Assembly: GCA_002746305.1 (NCBI GenBank)
Contig: NVWV01000008.1
Coordinates: 1-64,000, forward strand
DNA: 64,000 nucleotides
DNA from: Bacteroidota bacterium
GTDB taxonomy: Bacteria; Bacteroidota; Bacteroidia; NS11-12g; UBA9320
Direction: 5' to 3'
Shown: positions 44,317 through 52,786 of the stretch, piece by piece
Numbering within the stretch: the stretch's first letter is position 1
Layout of the letters: every line of letters begins with the position of its first letter
Notes under the pieces: model-generated
Database searches by the model: none
Seen by the model: the letters and a program-made list of their open reading frames with translations, nothing else
What the model was told of the DNA's origin: nothing
Program-made: the position numbers and the translations under genes

Positions 44317-44949
44317 ATGAAAAGAACAATAATAATAGCATTGGCATTTGTATTTCTAGCATCGTGTAAAGATGATGATATAGTATTTCATGTGCCCCAA
44401 GTTTTCAGAGTATTGGAAATTTCAACAGACTTTGGAGAAATATACATACACCTATATGACGACACTCCTCTTCACAAGGAAAACTTTGATAGCCTTGTAT
44501 CTATTGGATATTACGATTCTACAGAGTTTCATCGATGCGTAGATGATTTTGTAATCCAAGGCGGAGACCCAAACAGCAAGGATGACAATAGAAATAATGA
44601 CGGGAGCGGAGGCCCTGGATATACTATCCCAGCTGAAATAGATTCATCTGTTCACAAACATTTTTACGGTGCACTTGCAGCTGCTAGAACAGGAAACATG
44701 ACCAATCCTGAGATGCGATCAAGCGGTTCTCAATTCTACATAGTGACTGGAATCAATGGTGCTCATTTCTTAGATGGTCAATACACAACCTTTGGAAGAG
44801 TACTTGCAGGAATGGACGTGGCCAAAACGATAGAAGGCCAACCAAAAAATGGTAGCGACCTGCCAAACGATAGAATAAAAATGGTGGTAAAGCCTGTCTT
44901 TTTAACTCAAGAACAATTGGATGCGAAGGGAATTGTCTTGCCTGAATAA
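44317..44949 (+). CDS. Cyclophilin-type peptidyl-prolyl isomerase lipoprotein
   Basis: A 210-residue lipoprotein (lipobox ending at Cys17, FLASC) with a cyclophilin domain: STDFGEIYIHLYDDTPLHKENF, then FHRCVDDFVIQGGDP, then GSQFYIVTG with the key Gln-Phe, then FGRVLAGMDV. It catalyses cis-trans isomerisation of prolyl bonds in periplasmic or outer-membrane proteins. ATG 44317 is preferred over a TTG 9 bases upstream because it directly begins the signal sequence. It is followed 6 bases later by DUF6090. Confidence 0.93.
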   Translation: MKRTIIIALAFVFLASCKDDDIVFHVPQVFRVLEISTDFGEIYIHLYDDTPLHKENFDSLVSIGYYDSTEFHRCVDDFVIQGGDPNSKDDNRNNDGSGGPGYTIPAEIDSSVHKHFYGALAAARTGNMTNPEMRSSGSQFYIVTGINGAHFLDGQYTTFGRVLAGMDVAKTIEGQPKNGSDLPNDRIKMVVKPVFLTQEQLDAKGIVLPE

Positions 44950-44955
44950 GGTTGT

Positions 44956-45672
44956 ATGTTTCTAAATAAATTTGAAAAACATATGAAATCTGAAAATTTA
45001 CTGAAATATCTCAAGTATAGTTTTGGTGAAATTTTACTTTTAGTAGCAGGTATTCTTATTGCTCTCCAAATCAATAACTGGAACGATGCTAGAATTCAAC
45101 AGAATCAAATTGAAGACACCTTAGCTATTGTGCAATTAGACCTAGAGATGGACATCAATGAAACTGATAGGATTTTAAAATACTACATGGAAAAACTAAT
45201 GATCCTAGATACCATTTTCAATAATAGGGGTGGCGAAGATTACATCTATACCAACAACAAAGTGGTAACCTTAAACTTGAACTACGATGAACTAAAAATA
45301 AATACTCGCGGTTACGACTTATTGCGAAACATGAACGCAAATGAACAATTTTCATCGGATACTTTAGTCACTAATATAGCCGATTTTTACTCAACTTATG
45401 TAAGGAAAAATAGCACTATTGTTTCTCTTATTAAAGAAGATGTAGCGGACAACCTTTCATACTATAAAAACAATTTTCCTTGGTATGAAAACATCATAAA
45501 GGGACAAGTAACTGAAGCAATAACAAAAGAAATATATACCGATTTCAAGGCACGAAACGGGATTATTCATCATTCGGTGTTAGTTGGAAATAACTACTTC
45601 CCTTTCTTAACTGCTTTCAAAAATAACGGCGATAAAATTTTAGAAGAAATCAAAGCTAGAAGGAACAAATGA
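44956..45672 (+). CDS. DUF6090 family protein
   Basis: A 238-residue protein with the DUF6090 signature: a short basic N-terminus, LKYLKYSFGEILLLVAGILIALQINNWN (single membrane helix near residues 28-45) and a soluble helical domain outside the inner membrane. Family function is unknown. It lies between a cyclophilin gene and a small protein gene whose start overlaps its stop by 4 bases, so it is translated as part of the molybdo-enzyme operon. Confidence 0.85.
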   Translation: MFLNKFEKHMKSENLLKYLKYSFGEILLLVAGILIALQINNWNDARIQQNQIEDTLAIVQLDLEMDINETDRILKYYMEKLMILDTIFNNRGGEDYIYTNNKVVTLNLNYDELKINTRGYDLLRNMNANEQFSSDTLVTNIADFYSTYVRKNSTIVSLIKEDVADNLSYYKNNFPWYENIIKGQVTEAITKEIYTDFKARNGIIHHSVLVGNNYFPFLTAFKNNGDKILEEIKARRNK

Positions 45673-46016
45673 AAATTAGAATCAAAGATAATTCGGTAAG
45701 ATTTAGATTGGCTCAAGACGAAGTAACTTCACTTGTGACAACAGGAGAAGTATGGAGTACATGCAAGTTTGGAAAAAGTGAACTTGTATATGGTTTAGTT
45801 TCTTCAGAAGCTGAAACTATCTCATGTGCTTTTGAAGGAAACAAAGTGACGACCAAAATCCCAAAAACATTACTTCCCAACTGGCATACAGATGAGCGAG
45901 TAGGTTTTAACAATACCGATGACAACCTTTTTATACTGATAGAAAAAGACTGGCAATGCCTAAAACCTCGTGAGAACGAAGATGAAAGTAACTTATTCAT
46001 AAATCCTTCTGCTTAA
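45669..46016 (+). CDS. Small uncharacterised protein encoded beside fdhD (DUF7009-like)
   Basis: A 115-residue soluble protein, mainly beta in predicted structure, beginning MKIRIKDNSVRFRLAQDEV and ending in a charged tail (ENEDESNLFINP). I recall this family as regularly neighbouring formate dehydrogenase accessory genes in Bacteroidota, which fits here (fdhD starts 3 bases later). It overlaps DUF6090 by 4 bases. No catalytic motif is visible. A role in molybdoenzyme maturation is a guess from context. Confidence 0.8.
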   Translation: MKIRIKDNSVRFRLAQDEVTSLVTTGEVWSTCKFGKSELVYGLVSSEAETISCAFEGNKVTTKIPKTLLPNWHTDERVGFNNTDDNLFILIEKDWQCLKPRENEDESNLFINPSA

Positions 46017-46019
46017 TAC

Positions 46020-46811
46020 ATGGAGGAAGGACTACACCATATTACCATTACCAAAAGCAAAAACGGCAACAGCATATCGATGGACGATGTAGTCGCGGTA
46101 GAAGCTCCTTTAGAAATACAAATACAACACTTCGAAGACACCAAACCAACAGCTATCTCTGTGACCATGCGTACTCCTGGAGATGATGAGGAGTTAGCAT
46201 TAGGATTTCTGTTCACCGAAGGCCTGCTTCAAAACTACCAAGAAGTTAAAGCCGTAAAGTACCATGGAGACAATATTGTAAAAATATATCTACAAAAAGG
46301 TGTGCAAATTGAGCTCCAAAAAGCAGAACGGAATTTTTATACTACCAGCAGTTGTGGCGTATGCGGTAAGGCCAGTATTGAGGCCATATATACCAAAACT
46401 CAATTCACCTTTGAGAACAAGGCAACTCTAACAGATTCCGTGCTTCTTAGCCTTAAAAACAAACTAGGGGAGCAGCAGTCCTTATTTAGTGCAACAGGAG
46501 GGATTCATGCAGCAGCTCTATTCAATGAAAAAGGCACTTTACTCCTCATGCATGAAGATGTAGGGAGACATAATGCCTTGGATAAGCTAATTGGCGAGGC
46601 ATTCAAAACAGGATTATTACCCCTCGAAAAAAGCATTTTGCTACTTAGTGGCAGAGCTAGTTTTGAATTAATTCAAAAAGCAACTATGGCAGGTATCTCC
46701 ACGATAGTATCAGTTGGGGCACCCAGTAGTCTTGCTGTTGACCTTGCAAAGGAAAACGATCAAACATTAATTGGCTTTTTAAAAGACCACAGTTATAACA
46801 GATACAGCTAG
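46020..46811 (+). CDS. fdhD: Formate dehydrogenase accessory sulfurtransferase FdhD
   Basis: A 263-residue cytoplasmic protein that carries sulfur from a cysteine desulfurase to the molybdenum cofactor of formate dehydrogenase. The catalytic pair is Cys112-x2-Cys115 in SSCGVCG. TRTPGDDEELALGFLF-like (MRTPGDDEELALGFLF) and HEDVGRHNALDKLIG are family signatures. The oxidoreductase it should serve is encoded 1.3 kb downstream, and iscS in the same window could be the sulfur donor. It starts 3 bases after the preceding gene and ends directly before the next ATG. Confidence 0.95.
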   Translation: MEEGLHHITITKSKNGNSISMDDVVAVEAPLEIQIQHFEDTKPTAISVTMRTPGDDEELALGFLFTEGLLQNYQEVKAVKYHGDNIVKIYLQKGVQIELQKAERNFYTTSSCGVCGKASIEAIYTKTQFTFENKATLTDSVLLSLKNKLGEQQSLFSATGGIHAAALFNEKGTLLLMHEDVGRHNALDKLIGEAFKTGLLPLEKSILLLSGRASFELIQKATMAGISTIVSVGAPSSLAVDLAKENDQTLIGFLKDHSYNRYS

Positions 46812-47168
46812 ATGATTAAAAAAACACTATTTACACTGAGTTTATTGCTACTAAGCATCCCACTCTTGTTCGCAAACAACGCACTCAATGCAATTGGTAG
46901 TTTCATTGAATTTCTAGTCATTCAAGCTTCTATTTTTATAGTTGGATTAGTTCTTATCCTGATTTTCAGAAAGAATAAGAACGGCTTTATGGCTGCACTC
47001 GTCTCCATATTTACAATTGGAATTTTAGGGCATGTTATTTCAAATCTTCCTTCTGACAGTTATGATTTTTTTGACGGATGGCTCTTGTATTGGTCGCCGT
47101 TGCTTCTTATTTGTACTATTCAGATTATCATGGTTATTCGATATTTTATCAAACGCAAAAGCTCCTAA
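46812..47168 (+). CDS. Small polytopic membrane protein (first of two paralogues)
   Basis: A 118-residue protein with about four hydrophobic segments, the first possibly a signal anchor. Its ATG follows the fdhD stop with no gap. The C-terminal third (SYDFFDGWLLYWSPLLL...IKRKSS) aligns with the end of the next gene's product (SYYFFSWLIYWKHLLLL...IKAKAS), so the two arose by tandem duplication. Function is unknown. Position suggests it is expressed with the molybdo-enzyme genes. Confidence 0.7.
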   Translation: MIKKTLFTLSLLLLSIPLLFANNALNAIGSFIEFLVIQASIFIVGLVLILIFRKNKNGFMAALVSIFTIGILGHVISNLPSDSYDFFDGWLLYWSPLLLICTIQIIMVIRYFIKRKSS

Positions 47169-47203
47169 CTCACTCTCATTAACTTTAAAAGACCATGATC
47201 TAA

Positions 47204-47551
47204 ATGCACTCTTTCACCTTTTTTAACACAACGCTACTTTATTGCGGTGCCTCAGATGATATTTTAGGAGGTTTGCATGGCTTTCTTTGTCAAAGCTTTT
47301 TTGTCTTAGTAGGTATTACACTAATCATTCTCTATTACAGAATGGGGAAACGTAAACAAATCGCTACATTACTTTTGGCATTTGCATTCTCTACTTTATT
47401 CTATACTCTATTTAGTCTACCCCTATATTCTTACTACTTCTTCAGCTGGTTGATTTACTGGAAACATTTACTCCTTTTGAGCTTTGTACAATTTTTTATT
47501 GCTATAAAACATTTTATTAAAGCCAAGGCTTCTAAATTAAATAACACCTAA
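47204..47551 (+). CDS. Small polytopic membrane protein (second of two paralogues)
   Basis: A 115-residue protein with three or four hydrophobic segments and a Lys-rich C-terminus. Its last 40 residues share the pattern LP..SY.FF..WL.YW....LL with the product encoded 35 bases upstream. The N-terminal parts differ, the present one containing a short Cys-containing loop. No family was recognised. It is followed by an 89-base gap and a toxin-antitoxin remnant. Confidence 0.65.
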   Translation: MHSFTFFNTTLLYCGASDDILGGLHGFLCQSFFVLVGITLIILYYRMGKRKQIATLLLAFAFSTLFYTLFSLPLYSYYFFSWLIYWKHLLLLSFVQFFIAIKHFIKAKASKLNNT

Positions 47552-47625
47552 AATAGGAGACCTCCTATTGACTTTTAAGGCTCTTTAGACCAAACTTGTC
47601 CAAGGTTTAATCAGAAATGTTTCTT

Positions 47626-47633
47626 TAACTTCG
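47626..47633 (+). promoter_or_regulatory. Variant -7 box TAACTTCG before the antitoxin gene
   Basis: TAnnTTCG variant, identical to the box before hldD, ending 8 bases before the antitoxin ATG. It may also drive the oxidoreductase gene downstream. Confidence 0.35.
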
Positions 47634-47640
47634 AAAACCA

Positions 47641-47874
47641 ATGAACTCGTTACAGAAACAGCTTACTCTTATTCAAAAACTATCCTTGACAACAAATCAA
47701 GAGTTAATAGATGCGGTTGGTCGATTGTTTCAGCTTGAGGAAGAGGGTGAAACTATCAAATTTTCACAAAAAGAAGAGAGTCAAGTAAAAAAAGGAATTA
47801 AACAATATCAAACAGGCGAGTATATAACATCAAAAGTAGCAGATGAAGAAATCAGAAAATGGACAGAAGAATAA
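47641..47874 (+). CDS. Antitoxin of a ParE/RelE-type toxin-antitoxin pair
   Basis: A 77-residue, strongly charged helical protein. The C-terminal half (KQYQTGEYITSKVADEEIRKW) follows the pattern of small Bacteroidota antitoxins (glycine-turn, then hydrophobic and charged repeats) that wrap around RelE/ParE toxins. Its end overlaps the toxin frame by 16 bases, the usual arrangement. The N-terminus lacks an obvious DNA-binding motif. Since the toxin is broken, the gene may be a remnant, although the frame is intact. Confidence 0.75.
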   Translation: MNSLQKQLTLIQKLSLTTNQELIDAVGRLFQLEEEGETIKFSQKEESQVKKGIKQYQTGEYITSKVADEEIRKWTEE

Positions 47875-48141
47875 TCTGGACAAAGGAAGCTGCCGATAAC
47901 CGAATTACCATTTTCACCTGTTGGAATAGCCCGAATAAGTATAAGTACTTCAGTAGAGAACTCAACACTTTAATCCCTGAGATGCTAATTCTGTTGAGTC
48001 AATACCCGGAGATTGGTCAAAAAACTAACATCAGTCAAGGCTAAGTGAGTCAACAATTATCGTTTAGTTTATATATTTGAAGCCAAGGAACTAGTTCTAA
48101 TTGCTATTCAAGATCTTAGAATAAAAAAGTTGTATCCATAA
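47859..48141 (+). pseudogene. Frameshifted ParE/RelE-type toxin gene
   Basis: The first 61 codons give a ParE-like N-terminal two-thirds (RRIIWTKEAAD at the start, LILLSQYPEIGQKTNIS at the end) and then stop at 48044. The missing C-terminal strands are encoded in the next frame, from 48049 to a stop at 48139-48141 (NNYRLVYIFEAKELVLIAI, then QDLRIKKLYP), just after an in-frame TGA at 48046-48048. At least one indel has therefore broken the gene. The pseudogene ends directly before the ATG of the oxidoreductase gene. Confidence 0.8.
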
Positions 48142-50433
48142 ATGTCGCAAACCCAAAAAATAGAAATAGAGAATTTTGATTTTACTGGTCTAATTCTAAA
48201 AGAACCCAAGGAAAAAGCGGTAGGTGTTCCAGCCATTATTTCTTCTGTGAAACAAATGGCAAAGTACATGGACCCCATTGATGCTTTTAAACTGAGCTTG
48301 AAGATTAATCAAAAAGGGGGATTTGACTGTCCTGGATGTGCATGGCCAGATCCAGACGATGACCGATCTGCTCTCGGAGAATACTGTGAGAATGGAATCA
48401 AAGCTATTGCAGAAGAAGCTACTAAGCAATCTATCAAAGCTGATTTCTTTGCTCAGTATTCAGTAGCTGAGATCTCTAAATTCTCTGATTTTAAAATGGG
48501 AAAACTAGGCAGATTGACCGAGCCAATGGTTTTAAAAGAAGGAGCAACTCACTATGAACCTATTTCATGGAAAGATGCTTTCCAACTTTTAGCAGAAGAA
48601 CTTCATAAACTGAACTCTCCCAATGAGGCTTTATTCTATACCAGTGGACGTACCAGCAATGAAGCAGCTTACTTATACCAACTATTTGTAAGGGCATACG
48701 GAACTAATAACCTACCTGATTGCAGTAACATGTGCCATGAAAGCAGTGGTGTTGGTTTATCAGCCACAGTAGGAATTGGTAAAGGTTCCGTTATTCTGAA
48801 AGACTTATACGAAGCCGAGGTCATTATGGTTATGGGACAAAACCCAGGAACCAATCACCCTAGAATGCTTGGGGCTCTGGAAAAATGCAAAGAGAATGGC
48901 GGTAAAATAATCAGCGTAAATCCATTGCCAGAAGCTGGGATGGTCAATTTTGTTGACCCACAGTCTCCACTAAAAATATTAAAAGGAGGAACTGCTCTAA
49001 CTGACTTATTTGTTCCCGTTAAGGTTAATGGAGATGTTGCTTTTCTTAAGGCTATCATGCTGCTTTTACTCCAAAAAGAAGATGCCGGAGAACAGGTATT
49101 TGATCACGAATTTATACAAAATTTTACCTCTAATTATGACGAGCTAATAGCCGACCTTAGAAACCATTCTTTAGAAGAATGTGTAGAAGCCAGTGGCATA
49201 CCTTTATCTATTATAGAAGAAGCTACCGAACTTATAGCTAAAAACGAGAAGATTATTATCTGCTGGGCCATGGGACTCACTCAACAAGAAAATGGCGTTG
49301 GAAATATACAAGAGGTTGTAAACTTACTGCTCCTGAGAGGTGCCATTGGAAAGCCTGGTGCAGGCACTTGTCCTGTACGTGGGCATAGTAATGTACAAGG
49401 AGATAGAACCATGGGAATTTGGGAAGCTCCAAAAGAACCATTTCTTAAAAAGCTTGATGAGGTACATGGAATAAATGCTCCAAGGGAACATGGACACCAT
49501 GTAGTATCTGCAATAGAAGCCATGCACAAGGGTGAATGCAAGCTGTTCCTTGCCATGGGAGGAAACTTTCTTAGTGCTGCTCCGGATACACTTTACACAG
49601 CAGAAGCTTTACAAAAATGTAACCTAACTGCACATGTGAGTACTAAACTCAATCGATCTCACCTCGTAACTGGAAAACAAGCTCTTATACTTCCTTGTCT
49701 TGGACGTACAGATAAAGATATTCAAACGACAGGAGAACAATTTGTAACATGTGAGAATAGTATGGGAGTAGTGCAATCTTCACAAGGCATACTAAGACCA
49801 CCAAGTAAACAACTTAAAAGTGAAATAGCAATAGTAGCCGAATTAGCTGCTGCAACTTTTCCCAATTCCAATATAAACTGGATGGCCATGGGTGGAGACT
49901 ATGATCTAATTCGGGATGCCATTGAATCCACCATTCCAGGATTTGATCAATACAATGAACGAGTAAGAAAACCTGGAGGGTTTTATTTACCAAATGGAGC
50001 CAGAGAACGTAAGTTTAATACAGATAGTGGTAAAGCCAACTTCACTATCAACTCTGTTCCTAAGCATACCATAGCTGAGGGAGAATATATCATGATGACT
50101 ATAAGAAGTCACGATCAGTATAACACTACCATATATGGGCTCGATGATCGATATAGGGGTATTTACAACGAGCGTAGAATTGTAATGATGAATCAAGAGG
50201 ATATAGATGAACGTGGATGGAAAACCAGCCATGAAGTGGATTTGTTCAGTGAATTCACCGGCATTAAACGGGAAGCTCGTAAATTTTTAATAGTACCCTA
50301 CCCTATTCCAAGAGGTAATATTGCTACCTATTTCCCTGAGGCAAATCCTTTGGTTCCAATAGACTCTTATGCCGCTAGAAGTCACACACCTACTAGCAAA
50401 TTGGTAAAGGTTACTATAGAAAGTGTATCTTAA
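48142..50433 (+). CDS. FdhF/YdeP-family molybdopterin oxidoreductase
   Basis: A 763-residue bis-MGD enzyme of the formate dehydrogenase/YdeP group. The N-terminus has Cys63 and Cys66 (DCPGCAWP) and Cys81 in GEYCENG, the altered iron-sulfur region of the YdeP branch. SNMCHESSGVGL places Cys198 where formate dehydrogenases hold the molybdenum-binding Cys/Sec, and a conserved GHSNVQGDRTMGI follows in the MGD-binding domain. The C-terminal domain ends with PLVPIDSYAARSHTPTSK. Formate oxidation is the best guess, but YdeP itself acts in acid resistance and the substrate is not proven. FdhD and MobA from the same operon would mature its cofactor. Confidence 0.92.
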   Translation: MSQTQKIEIENFDFTGLILKEPKEKAVGVPAIISSVKQMAKYMDPIDAFKLSLKINQKGGFDCPGCAWPDPDDDRSALGEYCENGIKAIAEEATKQSIKADFFAQYSVAEISKFSDFKMGKLGRLTEPMVLKEGATHYEPISWKDAFQLLAEELHKLNSPNEALFYTSGRTSNEAAYLYQLFVRAYGTNNLPDCSNMCHESSGVGLSATVGIGKGSVILKDLYEAEVIMVMGQNPGTNHPRMLGALEKCKENGGKIISVNPLPEAGMVNFVDPQSPLKILKGGTALTDLFVPVKVNGDVAFLKAIMLLLLQKEDAGEQVFDHEFIQNFTSNYDELIADLRNHSLEECVEASGIPLSIIEEATELIAKNEKIIICWAMGLTQQENGVGNIQEVVNLLLLRGAIGKPGAGTCPVRGHSNVQGDRTMGIWEAPKEPFLKKLDEVHGINAPREHGHHVVSAIEAMHKGECKLFLAMGGNFLSAAPDTLYTAEALQKCNLTAHVSTKLNRSHLVTGKQALILPCLGRTDKDIQTTGEQFVTCENSMGVVQSSQGILRPPSKQLKSEIAIVAELAAATFPNSNINWMAMGGDYDLIRDAIESTIPGFDQYNERVRKPGGFYLPNGARERKFNTDSGKANFTINSVPKHTIAEGEYIMMTIRSHDQYNTTIYGLDDRYRGIYNERRIVMMNQEDIDERGWKTSHEVDLFSEFTGIKREARKFLIVPYPIPRGNIATYFPEANPLVPIDSYAARSHTPTSKLVKVTIESVS

Positions 50434-50442
50434 CCCTCAATT

Positions 50443-50634
50443 ATGGGTAACAAGAGAAGAAAAGTCAACAGCAAAAAGAGGATTCGAAACAACTATGTTT
50501 TAGGAATTACCTCTGGTGTTTTAATCGGGTTATTATTTGGACTTGCAAGTGATAATTTAATCCCTAGTCTCGTAGTTTGTGGTCTCCTTGGCTTTGGAAT
50601 GGGTTATGCTATTAACAGAACGATTAACGGATAG
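50443..50634 (+). CDS. Small membrane protein between the oxidoreductase and mobA
   Basis: A 63-residue protein: a basic N-terminus (KRRKVNSKKRIR), then two hydrophobic glycine-rich segments (about residues 20-37 and 43-58) forming a helical hairpin. It starts 9 bases after the oxidoreductase gene and ends 3 bases before mobA. It may anchor the oxidoreductase to the membrane, but no cofactor ligands are visible to support that. Confidence 0.65.
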   Translation: MGNKRRKVNSKKRIRNNYVLGITSGVLIGLLFGLASDNLIPSLVVCGLLGFGMGYAINRTING

Positions 50635-50637
50635 TTC

Positions 50638-51222
50638 TTGAGTTCATCGTTAATAGGTATAGTTCTTTGCGGAGGACAAAGCTCTCGTATGGGAACCGAT
50701 AAATCTCAACTTCAATGGGGAAAAACTAGTTTAGCGGAACTCGCTTATTCAAAACTAACACCGTATTGTGATAAAGTATATTTTTCTATTAATGAAGACC
50801 AACAAAATTTGGGACTACAAAATCCCATTCTAGACAATTACACCCAAGAAGGACCACTAACCGGAATCATATCTGCAATGAGAGCTACAGAACAAAGCCT
50901 CATGGTAGTGGCCGTAGATATGCCTTTAATCACTTCCAAGACCTTGGAAAGACTCTTGGAACACAGAGATTGGGATTTACTTAGTACGACTCACTACAAT
51001 AAGAAAGAGGGATTTTGGCAACCCTTTCCTAGCATTTGGGAGATAGAAGCACTTCCCTGCTTAGAAGAGTATTTTAACAGTGGTGAACGTTCGTTTCAAA
51101 AGTTTCTAAATAAGTTTGGACATCAGCAAGTACCTATGGAAGATTCCAAAGAGTTTATGAATTTGAATACCATTGAGGAATATGAAAAGCTTTTAACACT
51201 TCAGAACCAAAGTTCAGAATGA
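50638..51222 (+). CDS. mobA: Molybdenum cofactor guanylyltransferase
   Basis: A 194-residue cytoplasmic enzyme that attaches GMP to molybdopterin to form the MGD cofactor used by FdhF-type enzymes. The nucleotide-binding motif is LCGGQSSRMGTDKSQL (about residues 9-24). TGIISAMRAT and VVAVDMPLIT follow, with the metal-binding Asp in the last. Translation starts at TTG (50638), giving the normal short N-terminus. It is the last gene of the molybdo-enzyme operon and convergent with the NTPase gene. Confidence 0.93.
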   Translation: MSSSLIGIVLCGGQSSRMGTDKSQLQWGKTSLAELAYSKLTPYCDKVYFSINEDQQNLGLQNPILDNYTQEGPLTGIISAMRATEQSLMVVAVDMPLITSKTLERLLEHRDWDLLSTTHYNKKEGFWQPFPSIWEIEALPCLEEYFNSGERSFQKFLNKFGHQQVPMEDSKEFMNLNTIEEYEKLLTLQNQSSE

Positions 51223-51237
51223 AACTCGTTCTACTTC

Positions 51238-51714
51238 CTAAGGTAACATCTCCTTAGCAACAATCTGAAAACTCTTGATGTTATAATGAGCAATAATATC
51301 TTTCACTAGATTAGTACGAACTACAAGTAGTAAGTTCTTCTGATCATCAGATTTATAATTATTTATGATATAATCACTTGCTTGATGCAAGCCTTCACCG
51401 TTCAACTCCAACTTACCCAGTTCATCCAACACTAGAAATTCAAAGTCTTGCTCATCGAATGCCTTAATTAGAATATAGTTAGCTAGTTTAAACGAGTCCT
51501 TTAGAAAATGGAATCTGCCTACACGAATGGTATTATCCTCCCCTTTTACAACTTGTAGAGCATGCCTTTCAGCAGTTTCGATGTTGTAGATATAACGAAG
51601 GTCATTGGCCCCATCTGGACATAGAATACCTTTCACTTTATCCCACGTTCCTAGCCATTTCGCTAAAGCTATTGTTTTGCCAGTGCGTATATCACCCGCT
51701 AGAATGTATATCAT
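51238..51714 (-). CDS. Small P-loop NTPase (THEP1-like)
   Basis: A 158-residue nucleotide-binding protein with Walker A AGDIRTGKT (residues 6-14), a Walker B-like LVLDELGKLEL (about 97-107) and a late VVRTNLV segment, the layout of the nucleoside-triphosphatase family (THEP1). Members hydrolyse NTPs at modest rates and their biological role is unresolved. The gene's start overlaps the stop of a large membrane protein gene by 4 bases, so the two products are likely partners. It faces the molybdo-enzyme operon. Confidence 0.85.
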   Translation of the reverse strand: MIYILAGDIRTGKTIALAKWLGTWDKVKGILCPDGANDLRYIYNIETAERHALQVVKGEDNTIRVGRFHFLKDSFKLANYILIKAFDEQDFEFLVLDELGKLELNGEGLHQASDYIINNYKSDDQKNLLLVVRTNLVKDIIAHYNIKSFQIVAKEMLP

Positions 51715-52721
51715 TCGTCTATTTTGAGATGAATGCTATACAAGATTGCATCACCCATAAAATTTCGAAGTTTATTAAGTCCTTTTTCATCTTTATTCTC
51801 TTTCCAGGCTAGTCTTGTCACCTTACGCAAATAAGGTAAAAGGGTAAGTGTTTCGTCCACCTCTTTTTGCACCTTATGTTGTTTACCATCCAAAAATCTT
51901 CTGAAGTATTTTTTAAATATCGGTGCCAAAACATAATACCACAATAAAAGAATACCTGTACTTCTAAGAAAAATATACAACCAGTTTTTCCAAACAGCAT
52001 CTCCTTCTTTAGCAAAGAAGTAATAGGCTCCAATAAGAGCAAAAAACATCCCAAAAATTACCCATTGCTTCCATCTTCCCTTTCTTTTCTTAGATATTCC
52101 TACTTCATCATCAAACTCAATGGCTTGTATCTGATATTTAACATTCCCTTGATTGTATTCTAGATAACGTACAATATCATATATAACGTAACCAATCACT
52201 ACACCCAATATGGCATAAAGCCATAAATAAATCGACATAAGAACAGTTGATGCAAAAATGTTACCTAGGAAACCCATTTTTCCAACTATATAATCACTAA
52301 ATGAATCAAGTGCCTCCCATAAACTATTACCATAGATAAGGGTAAGAACCAATAACTTTTGGATAGCTGATTCAACTAGAGTTACGACACCTAATAACAT
52401 TGCACTCCATTTGGAAAGGCTTAATCTACTATAAATAAGTCCAGCCATCAATGCTTGAAAACTTACTGCCAAGTACGATGTAGGCGGTGAATGCGGACTT
52501 ACAGCAAGCTTTATTATAAGCACAACCAACAACGCCCTAAAGATGGCATTCCATTTGTCCTCGGCAAAATAAGCAATAAGGCTAATAAGAACTATGGCAA
52601 ATCCACCTACAAAAAGACCTGTAAAAGGAGATTGTAATGCATGTAAAACTCCTCCAAGTCCAGCTTCACTGAGAGCCCATAAAGCAGTTAATCGGGAGAT
52701 TATTCTGGAGTTTCGTTGCAC
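51711..52721 (-). CDS. Polytopic membrane protein, N-terminal half reminiscent of ECF-transporter S components
   Basis: A 336-residue protein with about six membrane helices in the first half (residues 8-180) and two or three more (about 215-280) before a cytoplasmic C-terminal helix domain. The N-terminal half (LWALSEAGLGGVLHAL, PFTGLFVGGFAIV, FQALMAGLIYS) has the glycine-rich short-helix pattern of ECF S components, but the match is by eye only. It starts with GTG, and a TAACTTTG box ends 6 bases before that codon. Coupled by a 4-base overlap to a THEP1-like NTPase gene. An unassigned uptake system is possible. Confidence 0.7.
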   Translation of the reverse strand: MQRNSRIISRLTALWALSEAGLGGVLHALQSPFTGLFVGGFAIVLISLIAYFAEDKWNAIFRALLVVLIIKLAVSPHSPPTSYLAVSFQALMAGLIYSRLSLSKWSAMLLGVVTLVESAIQKLLVLTLIYGNSLWEALDSFSDYIVGKMGFLGNIFASTVLMSIYLWLYAILGVVIGYVIYDIVRYLEYNQGNVKYQIQAIEFDDEVGISKKRKGRWKQWVIFGMFFALIGAYYFFAKEGDAVWKNWLYIFLRSTGILLLWYYVLAPIFKKYFRRFLDGKQHKVQKEVDETLTLLPYLRKVTRLAWKENKDEKGLNKLRNFMGDAILYSIHLKIDE

Positions 52722-52726
52722 GTTTT

Positions 52727-52734
52727 CAAAGTTA
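52727..52734 (-). promoter_or_regulatory. -7 box TAACTTTG, 6 bases from a GTG start
   Basis: Exact consensus on the minus strand. The distance supports GTG 52721 as the start and a near-leaderless transcript. Confidence 0.5.
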
Positions 52735-52786
52735 GAGTTTTAGTAATGATAAAATATACGATTTGTATACAACTTGTATTCACGCA

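Noticed and set aside
48049..48141. Independent small gene in the second toxin frame
   Set aside because: It has no start codon and continues the ParE/RelE fold of the upstream frame, so it is the severed C-terminus of the toxin.
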